Shown: positions 37,129 to 46,800, numbered from the stretch's first letter. The stretch is 64,000 bases of DNA from Caballeronia sp. SEWSISQ10-4 2 (GCF_030464885.1 NZ_JALPRJ010000001.1:248001-312000), one strand, 5' to 3'. Numbers and translations: made by a program. Notes: a model not told the origin generated them from the letters alone.

Positions 37129-38154
37129 ATGTCGACCCCCTCATCCATTTCCCGCCGCACGACGCTCACCAAGTATCTGATCGAGCAGCAGCGGGAACAT
37201 CAAAACCTTCCCGCCGACCTGCGACTGTTGATCGAAGTGATCGCACGGGCATGCAAGCAGATCGGCTATCAGGTAAGCAAGGGCGCGTTGGGCGAAGCGC
37301 TGGGCACCGCCGGCAGCGAAAACGTCCAGGGCGAAGTGCAGAAGAAACTCGACATCCTGTCGAACGAAATCCTGCTCGAAGCCAACGAATGGGGCGGCAA
37401 CCTGGCCGCGATGGCATCGGAGGAAATGGAAAAGATTTTCCCGATCCCGAACCGCTATCCGAAGGGCAACTACTTGCTCACGTTCGATCCACTCGACGGC
37501 TCTTCGAACATCGACGTGAATGTGTCCATCGGCACGATCTTTTCAGTGCTGCGATGCCCGGACGGCATGGAGCCGAGCGAACAGGCGTTCATGCAACCCG
37601 GTTCGGCGCAAGTGGCGGCCGGCTACGCGGTCTACGGTCCGCAAACCGTGTTCGTGTTGACCACCGGCTACGGCGTAAACTGCTTCACGCTTGACCGCGA
37701 GCTCGGATCGTGGGTGCTCACGCAGAGCAACATGCAAATCCCCGCTGATACGCGCGAGTACGCGATCAACGCATCGAACAGCCGTCACTGGTATGAGCCG
37801 GTGCAAAAGTATGTGAACGAATTGAACGAAGGCAAGGATGGCCCGCGCAAGGAAGATTTCAACATGCGCTGGATCGCGTCGATGGTTGCAGACGTGCACC
37901 GTATCCTGAGCCGTGGCGGCGTGTTCATGTACCCCGCCGACAAGCGCACGCCCGATCGTCCGGGCAAGCTGCGCCTGTTGTATGAAGCGAACCCGATGGC
38001 GTTCATCGTCGAACAGGCGGGCGGCGCGGCCACCGACGGCGCGCAGCGCATCCTCGACATCATTCCGAACAACCTGCATCAGCGTGTGCCGGTGTTCCTG
38101 GGATCGAAAAACGAGGTCGAACGCGTGACGCGTTATCACGCAGAAAAGAATTGA
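37129..38154 (+). CDS. fbp: Fructose-1,6-bisphosphatase class 1
   Basis: A 341-aa enzyme hydrolysing fructose-1,6-bisphosphate in gluconeogenesis and, where present, the Calvin cycle. The start is ATG 37129 ([21 protein letters not shown]); an upstream in-frame start at 37057 lies in the promoter region. The metal site is [24 protein letters not shown] near residue 117, with the first Glu in [13 protein letters not shown], and the phosphate-binding [23 protein letters not shown] follows. The C-terminus [18 protein letters not shown] is complete. It precedes tRNA-Thr. Confidence 0.95.
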   Translation: MSTPSSISRRTTLTKYLIEQQREHQNLPADLRLLIEVIARACKQIGYQVSKGALGEALGTAGSENVQGEVQKKLDILSNEILLEANEWGGNLAAMASEEMEKIFPIPNRYPKGNYLLTFDPLDGSSNIDVNVSIGTIFSVLRCPDGMEPSEQAFMQPGSAQVAAGYAVYGPQTVFVLTTGYGVNCFTLDRELGSWVLTQSNMQIPADTREYAINASNSRHWYEPVQKYVNELNEGKDGPRKEDFNMRWIASMVADVHRILSRGGVFMYPADKRTPDRPGKLRLLYEANPMAFIVEQAGGAATDGAQRILDIIPNNLHQRVPVFLGSKNEVERVTRYHAEKN

Positions 38155-38164
38155 CCGTAGGGTG

Positions 38165-38194
38165 TTGCCAAACTCGCCGGAAGGTCCTTATAAT
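38165..38194 (+). promoter_or_regulatory. Promoter of tRNA-Thr
   Basis: TTGCCA (38165-38170) and a consensus TATAAT (38189-38194) with an 18-base spacer, ending 14 bases before the tRNA. Confidence 0.85.
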
Positions 38195-38208
38195 CTCGTT
38201 TCTCTGAT

Positions 38209-38284
38209 GCCGGAATAGCTCAGACGGTAGAGCAGCGCATTCGTAATGCGAAGGTCGGGGGTTCGATTCCTCTTTCCGGCACCA
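38209..38284 (+). tRNA. tRNA-Thr (anticodon CGT), island attachment site
   Basis: A 76-base cloverleaf with encoded CCA. The acceptor stem GCCGGAA pairs with TTCCGGC; the anticodon arm is GCGCA-TTCGTAA-TGCGA-type with CGT at 34-36; the T arm contains TTCGATT. It decodes ACG. Its 3' part (38262-38277) recurs at 58727, so the gene doubles as the attL side of a genomic island and was restored intact by the integration. Confidence 0.96.
38262..38277 (+). repeat. attL: 16-bp direct repeat, left copy
   Basis: TTCGATTCCTCTTTCC in the T arm and acceptor region of tRNA-Thr, identical to the copy at 58727-58742. Confidence 0.8.
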
Positions 38285-38316
38285 ACAGGTTTTCCCGCAA
38301 GTTCCCAGTTTGTCCT

Positions 38317-38350
38317 AAAACCCCGGCACCGTACTGGTTCCCGGGGTTTT
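38317..38350 (+). terminator. Terminator downstream of tRNA-Thr
   Basis: AAAACCCCGG pairs with CCGGGGTTTT, followed by TTTTTTG. It lies inside the island, so it now ends tRNA-Thr transcription. Confidence 0.85.
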
Positions 38351-38462
38351 TTGTTTCCGTGATGTTCCTCCGAGTTCAACCTGAGTCTCACTGGTTCGGG
38401 GGTATATCTGGGGGTATGCTGGAAGCAGTTGGGGGTACGTCCTCCGATCCTGGAGAACCGCC

Positions 38463-38537
38463 ATGGGCAAGACTTCGGGGTTATCAGACGCGCGATGCCG
38501 GCAGGCAAAATACAATCCTGCGGGATCAAGCACTTAG
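38463..38537 (+). pseudogene. Truncated phage-type integrase (N-terminal 24 codons)
   Basis: ATG 38463 opens MGKTSGLSDARCRQAKYNPA followed by GSST and a stop. The GLSDARCRQAKYNP start matches the N-terminus of P4-like tyrosine integrases found next to tRNA genes in Burkholderia. Everything after about residue 22 is gone, and a terminator hairpin follows at once. The catalytic domain (R...HxxR...Y) is absent from the window, so this is a deletion remnant. The GGGGGTAT-rich leader just upstream (38390-38440) is of the kind seen before such integrase genes. Confidence 0.65.
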
Positions 38538-38568
38538 CCCGATCCTTGTGATCGGGCTTTTTGTTTTT
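38536..38568 (+). terminator. Terminator after the integrase remnant
   Basis: AGCCCGAT pairs with ATCGGGCT across a 7-base loop and is followed by a T-rich tract. Confidence 0.85.
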
Positions 38569-39020
38569 CCTTTTCATGTAACCACTGTGTAAGCACATCC
38601 CCAAAAAACGGCATCGATATCCGAATTCAGAAGCCTCCAGGCAAGGTTAGAGTGGTCTGCGATTCGGGGCGCGCCTCTCGCACTACAGTGTAGTTTCAGT
38701 TTGATACGATCATTACTTGGTACGAAGTTTGTTGTCCGTCATCCAAGTCCACACTCCAAGATTCTTTCCTCGAGAAGGCTTAGTTCGATAGCGCACGCAA
38801 AGCCAAGTGCAACGTTTGCGTTGCGAACCTAACAGCCTAGTATCAACCGCATGCTCCTCGATTCTCTAACCACAAACACTATGGCATTCGTGGCGGCGAG
38901 CAGCTTGTAAGGACTGAAACGATACCTATCCTATACCGCCACATTTGGGATCAAGGCACCGGGAAACTAATCGCCCAGCTTTAGAAATCCCAAAGCGCTG
39001 CGGTACAAATGAGGTCAATC
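38569..39020. other. Gene-poor left arm of the island
   Basis: About 450 bases of clearly lower GC than the chromosome, with no frame that looks coding. It probably includes the promoter of the small secreted-protein gene at 39021. I see no repeat or RNA structure that I can name. Confidence 0.4.
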
Positions 39021-39329
39021 ATGCGCGTCCTAGCCAAGTCTTGTTTAGTCATTCTCGTCGTGACCCTGCCACTTACGGGTCACGCGCAAACGCTGAGTCG
39101 TCAGCATGGCTTGCAGCAAGACCGCCCCGCGCCACCAGCGTTGTCGAACTCTGATTCGCCGGCCCAGGAATCCATACAGGCTCCCGCGTATGCACCAACT
39201 CAACCAATGATGGCAGCTCGCGGTTGTGTTACGCCGTATGGTGCTTGCCCTCTCCCGGGTAACCCGCCTGCTGGATATCCGTGTTGGTGCAACAGCGCTC
39301 AGGGACCGATTAACGGCACGTCGCAGTAA
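39021..39329 (+). CDS. Small secreted Cys/Pro-rich protein of unknown function (island)
   Basis: A 102-aa product from ATG 39021, which has GAGG nine bases upstream; an ATG four codons earlier has none. Residues 1-21 (MRVLAKSCLVILVVTLPLTGHA) form a signal peptide. The mature part is Pro- and Ser-rich and ends in a compact cysteine motif, RGCVTPYGACPLPGNPPAGYPCWCN, with four cysteines that could form two disulfides. It resembles small periplasmic or exported proteins but matches no family I know. The membrane-protein gene at 39340 follows ten bases later with its own strong ribosome site, so the two probably act together. Confidence 0.6.
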   Translation: MRVLAKSCLVILVVTLPLTGHAQTLSRQHGLQQDRPAPPALSNSDSPAQESIQAPAYAPTQPMMAARGCVTPYGACPLPGNPPAGYPCWCNSAQGPINGTSQ

Positions 39330-39339
39330 GGGGGCCAAT

Positions 39340-40098
39340 ATGGCGGACGCACACAGCACTTTAACGCGCCTGAAATTTCGGCCAGCGCTTGCGGCCGCCG
39401 TTGTCATCGCCGTCCTTTTGTTCTCGCTGGCGGGACTGACCATCTTCTGGAGTAAGCCGGTCCCGGGTCCGACGGTGGTACTCGATATGTCCGATAAAAT
39501 GGAGCACTGCAGAACGACAATGCGTCAGCAATTAGCTCCCATAAAGCCGGTGGTTGATTCTTTGTACCAAATCTCCGATTTATGCTACACGGAAGTACGT
39601 CGCGAAGCCTTGTTGGGCGACTTTAATATCCGACGTATGACGCTAGTCGGTCAGCAGTTCGAGACCTTAGTGATTATGTGGATGGTTGTCGCCATTACAT
39701 TTTCAGGAGTCATCCTTGCGGGCATTCAGCTTGTCGCTGCCTATCGCCTTGCAGCGGACGGGCACGAAAAATTCGGCGGCGACCAAAGTGATCTGAGAAT
39801 AGAACAAGGACATATCTCCTTAAAATCGTCAGTTACGGGGTTGCTCATTCTTACAGTTTCATTCGCATTTTTTATAGTATTTGTGAGGTGGGTCTATATG
39901 ATTCCGGATGACCCATCGTCATCCGAAGTGGCGAATGCCCAGCGAGTTTCGCAGTCCACCAGCACCTCCCCGCATGTCCTTCCCCAGGTTGGATCGTTAG
40001 GCATTCCACCTCAAGCAGTATCTGGCGCTAGTTCTCCACAGGCGGCTACCATCAAACCGAGTTCGAATACAAACTCGAAAGCGAAGCATGCACCCTAG
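39340..40098 (+). CDS. Integral membrane protein of unknown function (island)
   Basis: A 252-aa protein from ATG 39340 with AAGGGGG as ribosome site. Three hydrophobic segments are visible: AAAVVIAVLLFSLAGLTIFW (residues 17-37), MWMVVAITFSGVILAGIQLVAA (about 118-140) and VTGLLILTVSFAFFIVFVRWVYMI (about 175-200). Between them is a polar domain of about 75 residues with two cysteines. The C-terminal 50 residues are Ser/Pro/Thr-rich and probably disordered. I do not recognise the family. Its last codons overlap the 5' end of the next frame, which looks like a recombination junction. Confidence 0.65.
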   Translation: MADAHSTLTRLKFRPALAAAVVIAVLLFSLAGLTIFWSKPVPGPTVVLDMSDKMEHCRTTMRQQLAPIKPVVDSLYQISDLCYTEVRREALLGDFNIRRMTLVGQQFETLVIMWMVVAITFSGVILAGIQLVAAYRLAADGHEKFGGDQSDLRIEQGHISLKSSVTGLLILTVSFAFFIVFVRWVYMIPDDPSSSEVANAQRVSQSTSTSPHVLPQVGSLGIPPQAVSGASSPQAATIKPSSNTNSKAKHAP

Positions 40099-40552
40099 CT
40101 TCCGAGCCTTCCTGTCAGGCGCGCTGGCCGTACAGGACGATCTGGATGCGGAACAGATAGACCGCGTGTCCCGTCATCTCGGCGGCATCGCCACGGTCTA
40201 CCTGGCGCACGATGCCGTCGCACACTCGGTCGCGATGCGCATTTCGGGCATCATGTCGCCCGACGATATGCGTATCGTCGAGAAGCGCATCGAGAAATTC
40301 GCGGAGGAGTATTGCAGCGCGGGAGCCATCCTTCTGAGCGAGTGGAACGGCCTGTCCCGATGGCTCGTCGTCGGGATGAACTGGCAGGTCCAGTGCCTCC
40401 TGAAATTCGCGGCCGTCGAAGAGCAGTTTGCTCGGCTCGCGCAAAAGGACATCGACTTTCTGGTGCGGCTAGAGCCGAACGAAAGCACTCAGGGCCGGCG
40501 CGGAAATCTCGTTACATCGTTCTCGGTGACTGCCGATGAACCTTCCCGGTAA
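40088..40552 (+). CDS. Unknown island protein, copy 1 of a duplicated gene (5' end altered)
   Basis: A 154-aa frame whose residues from SGALAVQDDLDAEQ onward are almost identical to the protein at 57029-57493. The sequence (HLGGIATVYLAHDAVAHSVAMR, IEKFAEEYCSAGAILLSEWNG, WQVQCLLKFAAVEEQFARLAQ) is rich in helices and has no signal or membrane segment; I cannot name a family. The first ten codons (MHPSFRAFL) differ from copy 2 (MEKGDYVL) and overlap the upstream gene, with no ribosome site, so copy 1 probably lost its own start when the repeat arose. One Arg codon present in copy 2 (DRRVSR) is missing here. Confidence 0.6.
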   Translation: MHPSFRAFLSGALAVQDDLDAEQIDRVSRHLGGIATVYLAHDAVAHSVAMRISGIMSPDDMRIVEKRIEKFAEEYCSAGAILLSEWNGLSRWLVVGMNWQVQCLLKFAAVEEQFARLAQKDIDFLVRLEPNESTQGRRGNLVTSFSVTADEPSR

Positions 40553-40662
40553 TTACACCATCGCGTGACCGTCGAACGGTGATGACGACGATAACAGCCC
40601 ACGAGTAGTGACCCGACGTCTCTTAATCCGTAGGTCGACATGTTGATTTTTTATCCCGAATT

Positions 40663-42441
40663 TTAGAACTGCGAAGTCAGTTGGAATCCCATCGTCACGC
40701 GTGCGGTCGGAAAGCTTTTCGGTTTGTAAAGGGGCGTGCCCGCGAACAGGTCATAAGCAAAAGAACCGAACTTGACCGCCGCTGAACCTCTAAAGCCAAT
40801 AACCGCGCCGGCCAGTTGTGTTCCTGCCAGCACAGCAGTGTTTTGCCCATATACGTGCCCGTAGTCGATACCAGCGTAAACCGATTGCCCCGTCGATCCG
40901 ATCGGTATTTGCAGTTCGTTGCGCCAGAAGAAGCCGCGCTCCGAGGCCAGCTACGTCTCGCCGTCAAATCCCCGAACTGTGTAGCGGCTGCCGATCGAAA
41001 GGTCATCGATGTAGAAAAGCTGGTCGTTGGTGAACTGCCCGTGAAAACTCGTCACGTATCGCAGCGCCTCGCTTGCGATCCGCAACGGTACAGAGAGGTT
41101 CGCGTCAAGCACAGCCATTTTGAAACGATAGCTGGGACCGCCCGTCTGCGCTGACGTGTCGGGTGTCGCTCCTAGCCAGCCGATGCCCTGCCGGTACGCG
41201 AGGCTGCCGTCGAACTGCGTCGATCCGAAGAAATGCCGGTCGGTCAGCCCGGCTTCGACAAAGGTATTGTCCCGGCGCTGCTGTGTAATCTCGGTGTCTT
41301 CGATATAGCTCGCGCCAAAGCGCTTGGTCAATCGCATCTCCATGCCGAGCACATCGGCCTGGCTACGGCTTAACACGCGCTGAAGCTTGAGATCGAGTGT
41401 TTGACTATTGCCGCTGGAGACGAATGTCTGGTTGACGCCAGCGATCTGCTGGTAATACGTGTTTGTGTTGCCCGTAAGCGTGGCAGTCCAGAATCCATAA
41501 GGAATCGAGTAGAACGCATTCCAGCCGTGCGAGCCGCGCGTCTTGTCGCCGAGCTCAAGATCCTGATTCGCGCCCACATTGAGGATATCGTTCAACCCCA
41601 ATAGATTGTCGATACCGATGCTCACGTTACCCTGCAGCTTGCCTGTCGCCCGCGTGCCCGAGTTGTCGACGGATGCGATGAACGTCCAGGGTTTCTGGCG
41701 CGTCACCGAAATCACTACATCACTTTCGCCAGGCTGTTCGGTGGGAACGATTTGCATATCTACGTCTTGGCTGGACACGCGCTTCATCTGCTCTAGACCT
41801 TGCTCAAGTTCGCGTAGGTTTAGCAAGTCGCCTGAGCGCGCGGGGAAAGCAGTTTTCCACGTGCCGCGCGTCGATGGATCGGCAAAGCGCAGTGCACGGA
41901 TGACGCCCGGTATCAGTGTGAGTTTCAGTTCACCACCCGACACGTCCTGCTGAGGCACGAGAACCCGCGTGGTGACATAGCCGCGGCTCAGGATGGTCTC
42001 GATCAGCGCCCCGACAATCATCTCAATGCCTCGCTTGCCAACACACTGCCCCGAGTAATGCGAGAGCCAGTCCTGCGCGAAAGCGAAGGGGTCCAGAGGC
42101 AACGCCGAGGCGCCTAGCTTGCGCGCTGAATCGGGTAGCAGCGCCGGCACATCGAGCGCGAAGCGATCGATGCGGAAGCACGGTGTTTCAGCCGGAAGGC
42201 TGGGATAGGCGTCCGCCCGCGGTGCGCTCGATTGAACGGAAGGCGCATTCACGACACGTGCGCGTTCTCGAGCTTCGCGCTGCTGGTCCAGGAGCTGATT
42301 CTGCTGAGCCGCTGCGCGTGCTGCGTTTGCAGCATCGGTCGAAGCAGGCAGGGTTTGCGCCTGAGCACCGAAATTGACGGTCAACAGACCGGCCACTAGT
42401 GCGAGGTTGATCGTCGTGGATGCGATTTTGGTTGTTTTCAA
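40663..42441 (-). pseudogene. cdiB: Two-partner secretion outer-membrane transporter TpsB/CdiB, interrupted by an in-frame amber codon
   Basis: The frame runs from ATG 42441 with a signal peptide (MKTTKIASTTINLALVAGLLTVNFGAQAQ), then POTRA domains (ETPCFRIDRFALDVPALLP; GYVTTRVLVPQQDVSGGELKLTLIPG) and an FhaC/ShlB-type beta barrel that secretes the partner TpsA. At 40951-40953 a TAG stops translation after 496 residues, at SRYTVRGFDGET. The same frame then continues without a gap as LASERGFFWRNELQIPIGS to a natural end (VTMGFQLTSQF) at 40663, a full length of 592 codons. The lost 95 residues include the last strands and the terminal Phe used for barrel insertion. Homologues usually have Gln at this place, one base from TAG. 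Confidence 0.85.
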
Positions 42442-42764
42442 GAAGCAGCTTGCGGGAAAATCGCTAAATGCTTAGCGAATAAAGCAACGCACAGAAGTTT
42501 GTTTTAACGGCGCTGATTGGGAATTCTTTAGTGCGAAGGAGTTCTGACCGTGACTCGCGTTTACATCGTTGGATGAACTCCAGCGGTTTTCGTTGTGGCC
42601 TGACGTCCCCGGGCTACTGAGACAGAAACCGTACGTTCGCTTCCAGCGATTCGCGCGTCTCGCAACGCGTGCTTTTCCCACCCCGATAGAATTGTCGTCC
42701 GTGTTCCGACCTGGCGAAAATGGCCCCGTCGCATCAATAGTGGGCGTCGCTGTTCCCTGCAGAT

Positions 42765-43078
42765 TCAGAGCACTCCAGCAGTACGGGGAATTCGTCCCAG
42801 CCGTGCTGAATCGGGTTCATCACAGTCGACAATGGCGTATTCAACATGGACTGATTTTTCAAAAAAGGAGTCGTTCCATGCGCCGTCATTGGTAGCTTAC
42901 AAGCCAGTTGTGTTATACGCCGCGCTCGCCGGAGTCGAAGCGTTCACCGGCAATATCTTCTGCGCCTATTCGAATGCGAGGTCTGACCGGTCTTGTCCTT
43001 GTAGACCTGTGCAAAGTCCTTGGCGCTGTCGTTCGCCCAATTGCGTTCGTGGGTGCAGTTGCCGGTTATGCCGGTCTA
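42765..43078 (-). pseudogene. Remnant of an orphan CdiA C-terminal toxin module
   Basis: Reading the minus strand, one frame gives LDRHNRQLHP, the conserved pre-toxin motif of CdiA proteins (compare NADRYNRQLHQSEYDLAKK in the intact gene). The next frame gives HERNWANDSAKDFAQVYKDKTGQTS, and a further one gives ATNDGAWNDSFFEKSVHVEYAIVDC and ends at 42765. Each piece has coding-like codon use but they are split by frameshifts. It sits between the island immunity-like gene and tpsB, the usual position of orphan cdiA-CT modules. From 42442 to 42764 I see nothing but the tpsB upstream region. Confidence 0.5.
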
Positions 43079-43474
43079 ACTACGAGCTACATAACCAAAA
43101 AATTCATCGAGCAACGCCAGATTGCGGGCAATTGCTTCTGTCGAAGCTTCTGACGTAAAGCGTTCGGAATCTTTGTATGACCAGAAATCTGCCGGCCCGA
43201 AATAGTGCGGACCGATCCCCAGAGATAGCACGCTCAGACAAATATTTCGGTCCTTGACGATTGCATACTCAACAACATGCTTTCTATCCACTAGAAATCT
43301 AACGTAGTATCTTTCACCGCTCCCCGGTGCTTGGTCTGCAAAAATAGCAACATGCCTATTTTCATGCGCTTTGTAGAACCCGTTTACACTTTCATAGAGC
43401 TGGGCGAAGCTCGTCATATCATCATTTAGTTGCACGTTAGAATCTCGATTTGTCCGGCACAATACGATTCGCAT
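43076..43474 (-). CDS. Unknown protein in CDI locus, possible second immunity protein
   Basis: A cytosolic alpha/beta-looking protein of 132 aa from ATG 43474, or 113 aa from ATG 43417 (MTSFAQLYESVNGFYKA); neither start has a convincing ribosome site and the frame is open further upstream across the preceding gene. The C-terminal part (DRNICLSVLSLGIGPHYFGPADFWSYKDSERF...IARNLALLDEFFGY) looks well constrained. Base composition is lower in GC than the rest of the locus, as is common for immunity genes. It lies between the membrane immunity candidate and a toxin-module remnant. No family recognised; immunity is inferred from position only. Confidence 0.6.
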   Translation of the reverse strand: MRIVLCRTNRDSNVQLNDDMTSFAQLYESVNGFYKAHENRHVAIFADQAPGSGERYYVRFLVDRKHVVEYAIVKDRNICLSVLSLGIGPHYFGPADFWSYKDSERFTSEASTEAIARNLALLDEFFGYVARS

Positions 43475-43560
43475 TGTCTCTTGCCACTTGCGTTTATCCG
43501 GAGGCAACTGGCGGTTATACAGATCTCTCCCGATAGCAGCATGGCAGTCAGGATCATTGT

Positions 43561-43812
43561 CTAACGACCAAATCTGTTCCTGTCGTATAGCCACGCCCCT
43601 AGCCCGCAGACAATAGCCGCGAATGGGACGAATTTGCACCATGCGTAGATTCTGCTCAGTGTCGGCAAGTAGTACGTCTTGTATCCGTGGAACCACACTA
43701 TTAGAGGGATCACGCCGAGCTCAATCACCAGTGCTCCTATCGTGAACGTAAATAGACATATCAGAAGGTATACGAGCAGTGCTCGAATGTTGAGGGTCAT
43801 TTGCAGACTCAT
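43561..43812 (-). CDS. Small membrane protein, candidate CdiI immunity protein
   Basis: An 83-aa protein whose ATG overlaps the tpsA stop (ATGA at 43809-43812), so it is translated directly after the toxin tip. It is almost entirely two membrane helices: IRALLVYLLICLFTFTIGALVIELGVIPLIVWF and WCKFVPFAAIVCGLGAWLY, with short charged ends. In CDI loci the gene directly behind cdiA encodes the immunity protein, and membrane-bound immunity proteins go with membrane-active toxins. The toxin tip here is unusually hydrophobic and glycine-rich, which agrees. The match is positional; I do not recognise the family. Confidence 0.7.
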   Translation of the reverse strand: MSLQMTLNIRALLVYLLICLFTFTIGALVIELGVIPLIVWFHGYKTYYLPTLSRIYAWCKFVPFAAIVCGLGAWLYDRNRFGR

Positions 43813-46800
43813 TTCTTGACGGGCGACGGACTAAGCAATATACCCGTGATGCCGTTTGTGCTTTCTGAACCTGCCGCACCCATCGTAGTGCCCAGAAGTG
43901 ACGGCAACACACTCGGCGATACAGATTTCGAGACGCCTAGGCCGAGATCGACCCACGTCGGTTGATACCAGGGGTTCAGTTTATTGTTCAACGCTCCTTC
44001 GATTTTTCCACCTACCAAGTAGCCGGTGACCGACCCGGCCGCAGCGCCTGCGATACCAGTATTTGGATTTTCGCCTTTATAGGCTGATCCAGCGAGTGAG
44101 CCGCCAGTATTGATCAACAAGCCTGGCAGTATTCCCGTACCAAACGTGAGCGCGCCAGTCAGGCCCGCCATCGTTGTGTCGATAGAGTTAATCTGACCAT
44201 TGTTGAACACATACTGCGCACCCGTGTTCACTGCGGCCCCGATGCTACCGCCGGTCGCCATGCTCATGAGAGAGGGTGCCCCGCCTGCCGTTGCAATACC
44301 CAGCCCGATCATTCCAGCGCTAGCGATCATGGAACTCACCGGGTTGTTTTTGATGTTGCTCGTCACCAAGCCGTTATAGGTCTGTCCGTTGCTACCTTGG
44401 GAAGTCCCCAGCGCATATGCGACTTGGTTCTGCCCGATGTATTGTGCGTTGTAGCCGTGATTCCAGTAGTTTGAATCGGTAGATGACGCATTGCATTCCA
44501 GCATCTGGCATCCGAGGATTGATCGCACCTGATAGTCATGCACACCTCCGTCTGCCTCAGCGGTTTGCCCGTCAACGTTGCGCTGTAACTCCGCAACGAT
44601 TCGACCCTCAGCGTCTTCAACTGAAATACCGAGTTGCTGCGCGACCAGCTTAGCTTCCTTCTTGGCGAGGTCATATTCGCTCTGGTGCAATTGCCGGTTG
44701 TACCGATCCGCATTCGACGCTCCCACCGCTCCCGATGATCCTCCCAGCGCCGCGCCAATCCCACCAGCCTCGACGTTGTTCACAAGGTTCGTCACCGCCG
44801 CGCTCACGTCCGGGTTCGTGATCCCGAGTTTACCGGTCAGTTGTTTCGCCAGATCGCCCGTGGCCTGAGAAGCAAGCACTGAACCGGCTGTTCCGGCAGC
44901 AACCCCCAACGCATTCCCCCCACCCAATCCCACGACCAATGCCGAACCTGCCCCATGAAGTGCCGCCCGATACGCGCCATTGTCAGCCCAACCATCCGCA
45001 GTGGTCTGTGCCGCATTGAGTGCAGCCTTGTTCGCGTCACTCGGATCTGCTTGATAAGCTTGCTGCGCAGCCGTCAATTGCTGAACGGCTGCCTTCTCTT
45101 TCGCCGTCGCAATATCTCCGACCGTTTTCGCAACCGCTTCACCTGCCGCACTGGTGGCGGCGGCCATATCGGCTTGATTCGTGAGGATGTTGTTCAGGTC
45201 CGGACTCTTGTTCAGAACCGTGTTTGTACCGGCCGTATCCCGCGACAAGCTCGCCAGATCCTGCGTTTGCTGCGTCCCGTTGGTCAACACAATACTGCCG
45301 TCGCTCACGGCGCTTCTGGTTGTGCCATCCTGACTCCCGTTTGAGTTCTGGGGCAAGGCAGGCAAGATACTGCCCGTGTTCGAGCCCGACGTGGGACCCG
45401 TCGGCTTTTCGACCGACTGACTACCGGTCGTCATGGCGCCGCTAATTCCCTTCGTCGATGCGCTGTAGTCCGCATGATTCTGAATGTCGCTAAAAGTCAG
45501 CGTCCCGGTCGTCAGGCTGTTCTGGTCCGCGCTTGCCGTGCTGGAAATAATGCCGCCCTTCAGATCGGTATTGCCCTTTACCGCGATGTTGAATCCACCA
45601 TCTCCGGCCGAGATGCCGGTCTGCTCGGCAACACTCGCGTAGTTGCTTGAACCGTTCTGGTTTTGCGCACTGAAACTGCCCGAGCCACCACCATACTGGC
45701 TGTAACTGACGGAACCACCCGCGCTCTGCTGGTGCGCGCTCGATTGCGCTGTGTCCTGCAGGCTTTGGAGATTTAGATTTCCGCCGACGTTAGCGGTCAC
45801 GGTATTACCCGTCACGGTCGCGCCGGTCAGGTTCGTGTCGCCTTGAGAAATGATGCTGGCGGTATCGGTAGCGGCAATGTGCGTGTTGTTCTGCGTGACG
45901 CTCGCATTGTCTGAGTTACCGCTCGCCTTCGAGGCCGAGGCAGAGCCACCCCATCCGTTCGTACCGTACGAAACGGCCAGGCTCGTGCTGCTCGACTCAT
46001 TGGTACTGTGGCTATTGGCCGTATCCTGAGATGCCAGCAAGTTCACCTGATTCGCTGCTGCGAGCGCGACGTTCGTCCCTGAGACGTTGGACCCGACGAT
46101 ATTCAGATTTCCGTTCACCGGGTTGCCTTGCGCGTCGCGACCGGTAGCGGTGAGTGAGACGTTACCGCCGCCGCTCAGATTCGAGCCCAGATTTGTAGTG
46201 CTGTTGTCGCTTTCCGTGGACTTGCTGTGGCTGTTGCCCCAACTGAGCTGGACCGCCATGCCCTGCATCCCGTTCTGCGTGCTACCTGCAATAGCACTCC
46301 CGCTATCGTACGCATCGCGCGCAGCCGCGATTCCGTGCAATGCTGCGGCCCGTGAATCTTCGCTCTTCGACGCGGACCCGGTCTCCTGCGAAGTATTTTC
46401 CGCGAGACTGATCAAACCACCCGTTGCGCCCAGCGTAAGGCCGCTCGTTTTCGATTCCTGCGATTCGTCGTGATGCTGTGTGGTGACGGCTGAATCGATC
46501 GTGACGTTCGCTGCGGTTCCCGTAATGTTTTGCGCTGCAAGCACGTCACTGCCCGTGATATGCAAGGTGCTGCCCGCCCCGAGGGTCACACTTCCATTGG
46601 TACTGCCGACAAGGCTGCCTACCTGCGTTATCGACTGATCGTTAGTCGCCGTCTTCTGCGCATCGGTGCCGTATGACAAGCCGTCACTGGCTCCAATCCC
46701 CGTTAGGCTGGACTCGTGATAGGTGCTGCTTTGGCTTGTGTTCTGCGTGGTCCCGATGGTCAGATTCCCGCCAGCCCTCAGGCCAACATCGTTAGTCGCG

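Noticed and set aside
42569..42895. Plus-strand frame starting MDELQRFSLWPDVP as a transposase gene
   Set aside because: No catalytic motif, the frame is short and lies over minus-strand toxin debris and the tpsB upstream region.
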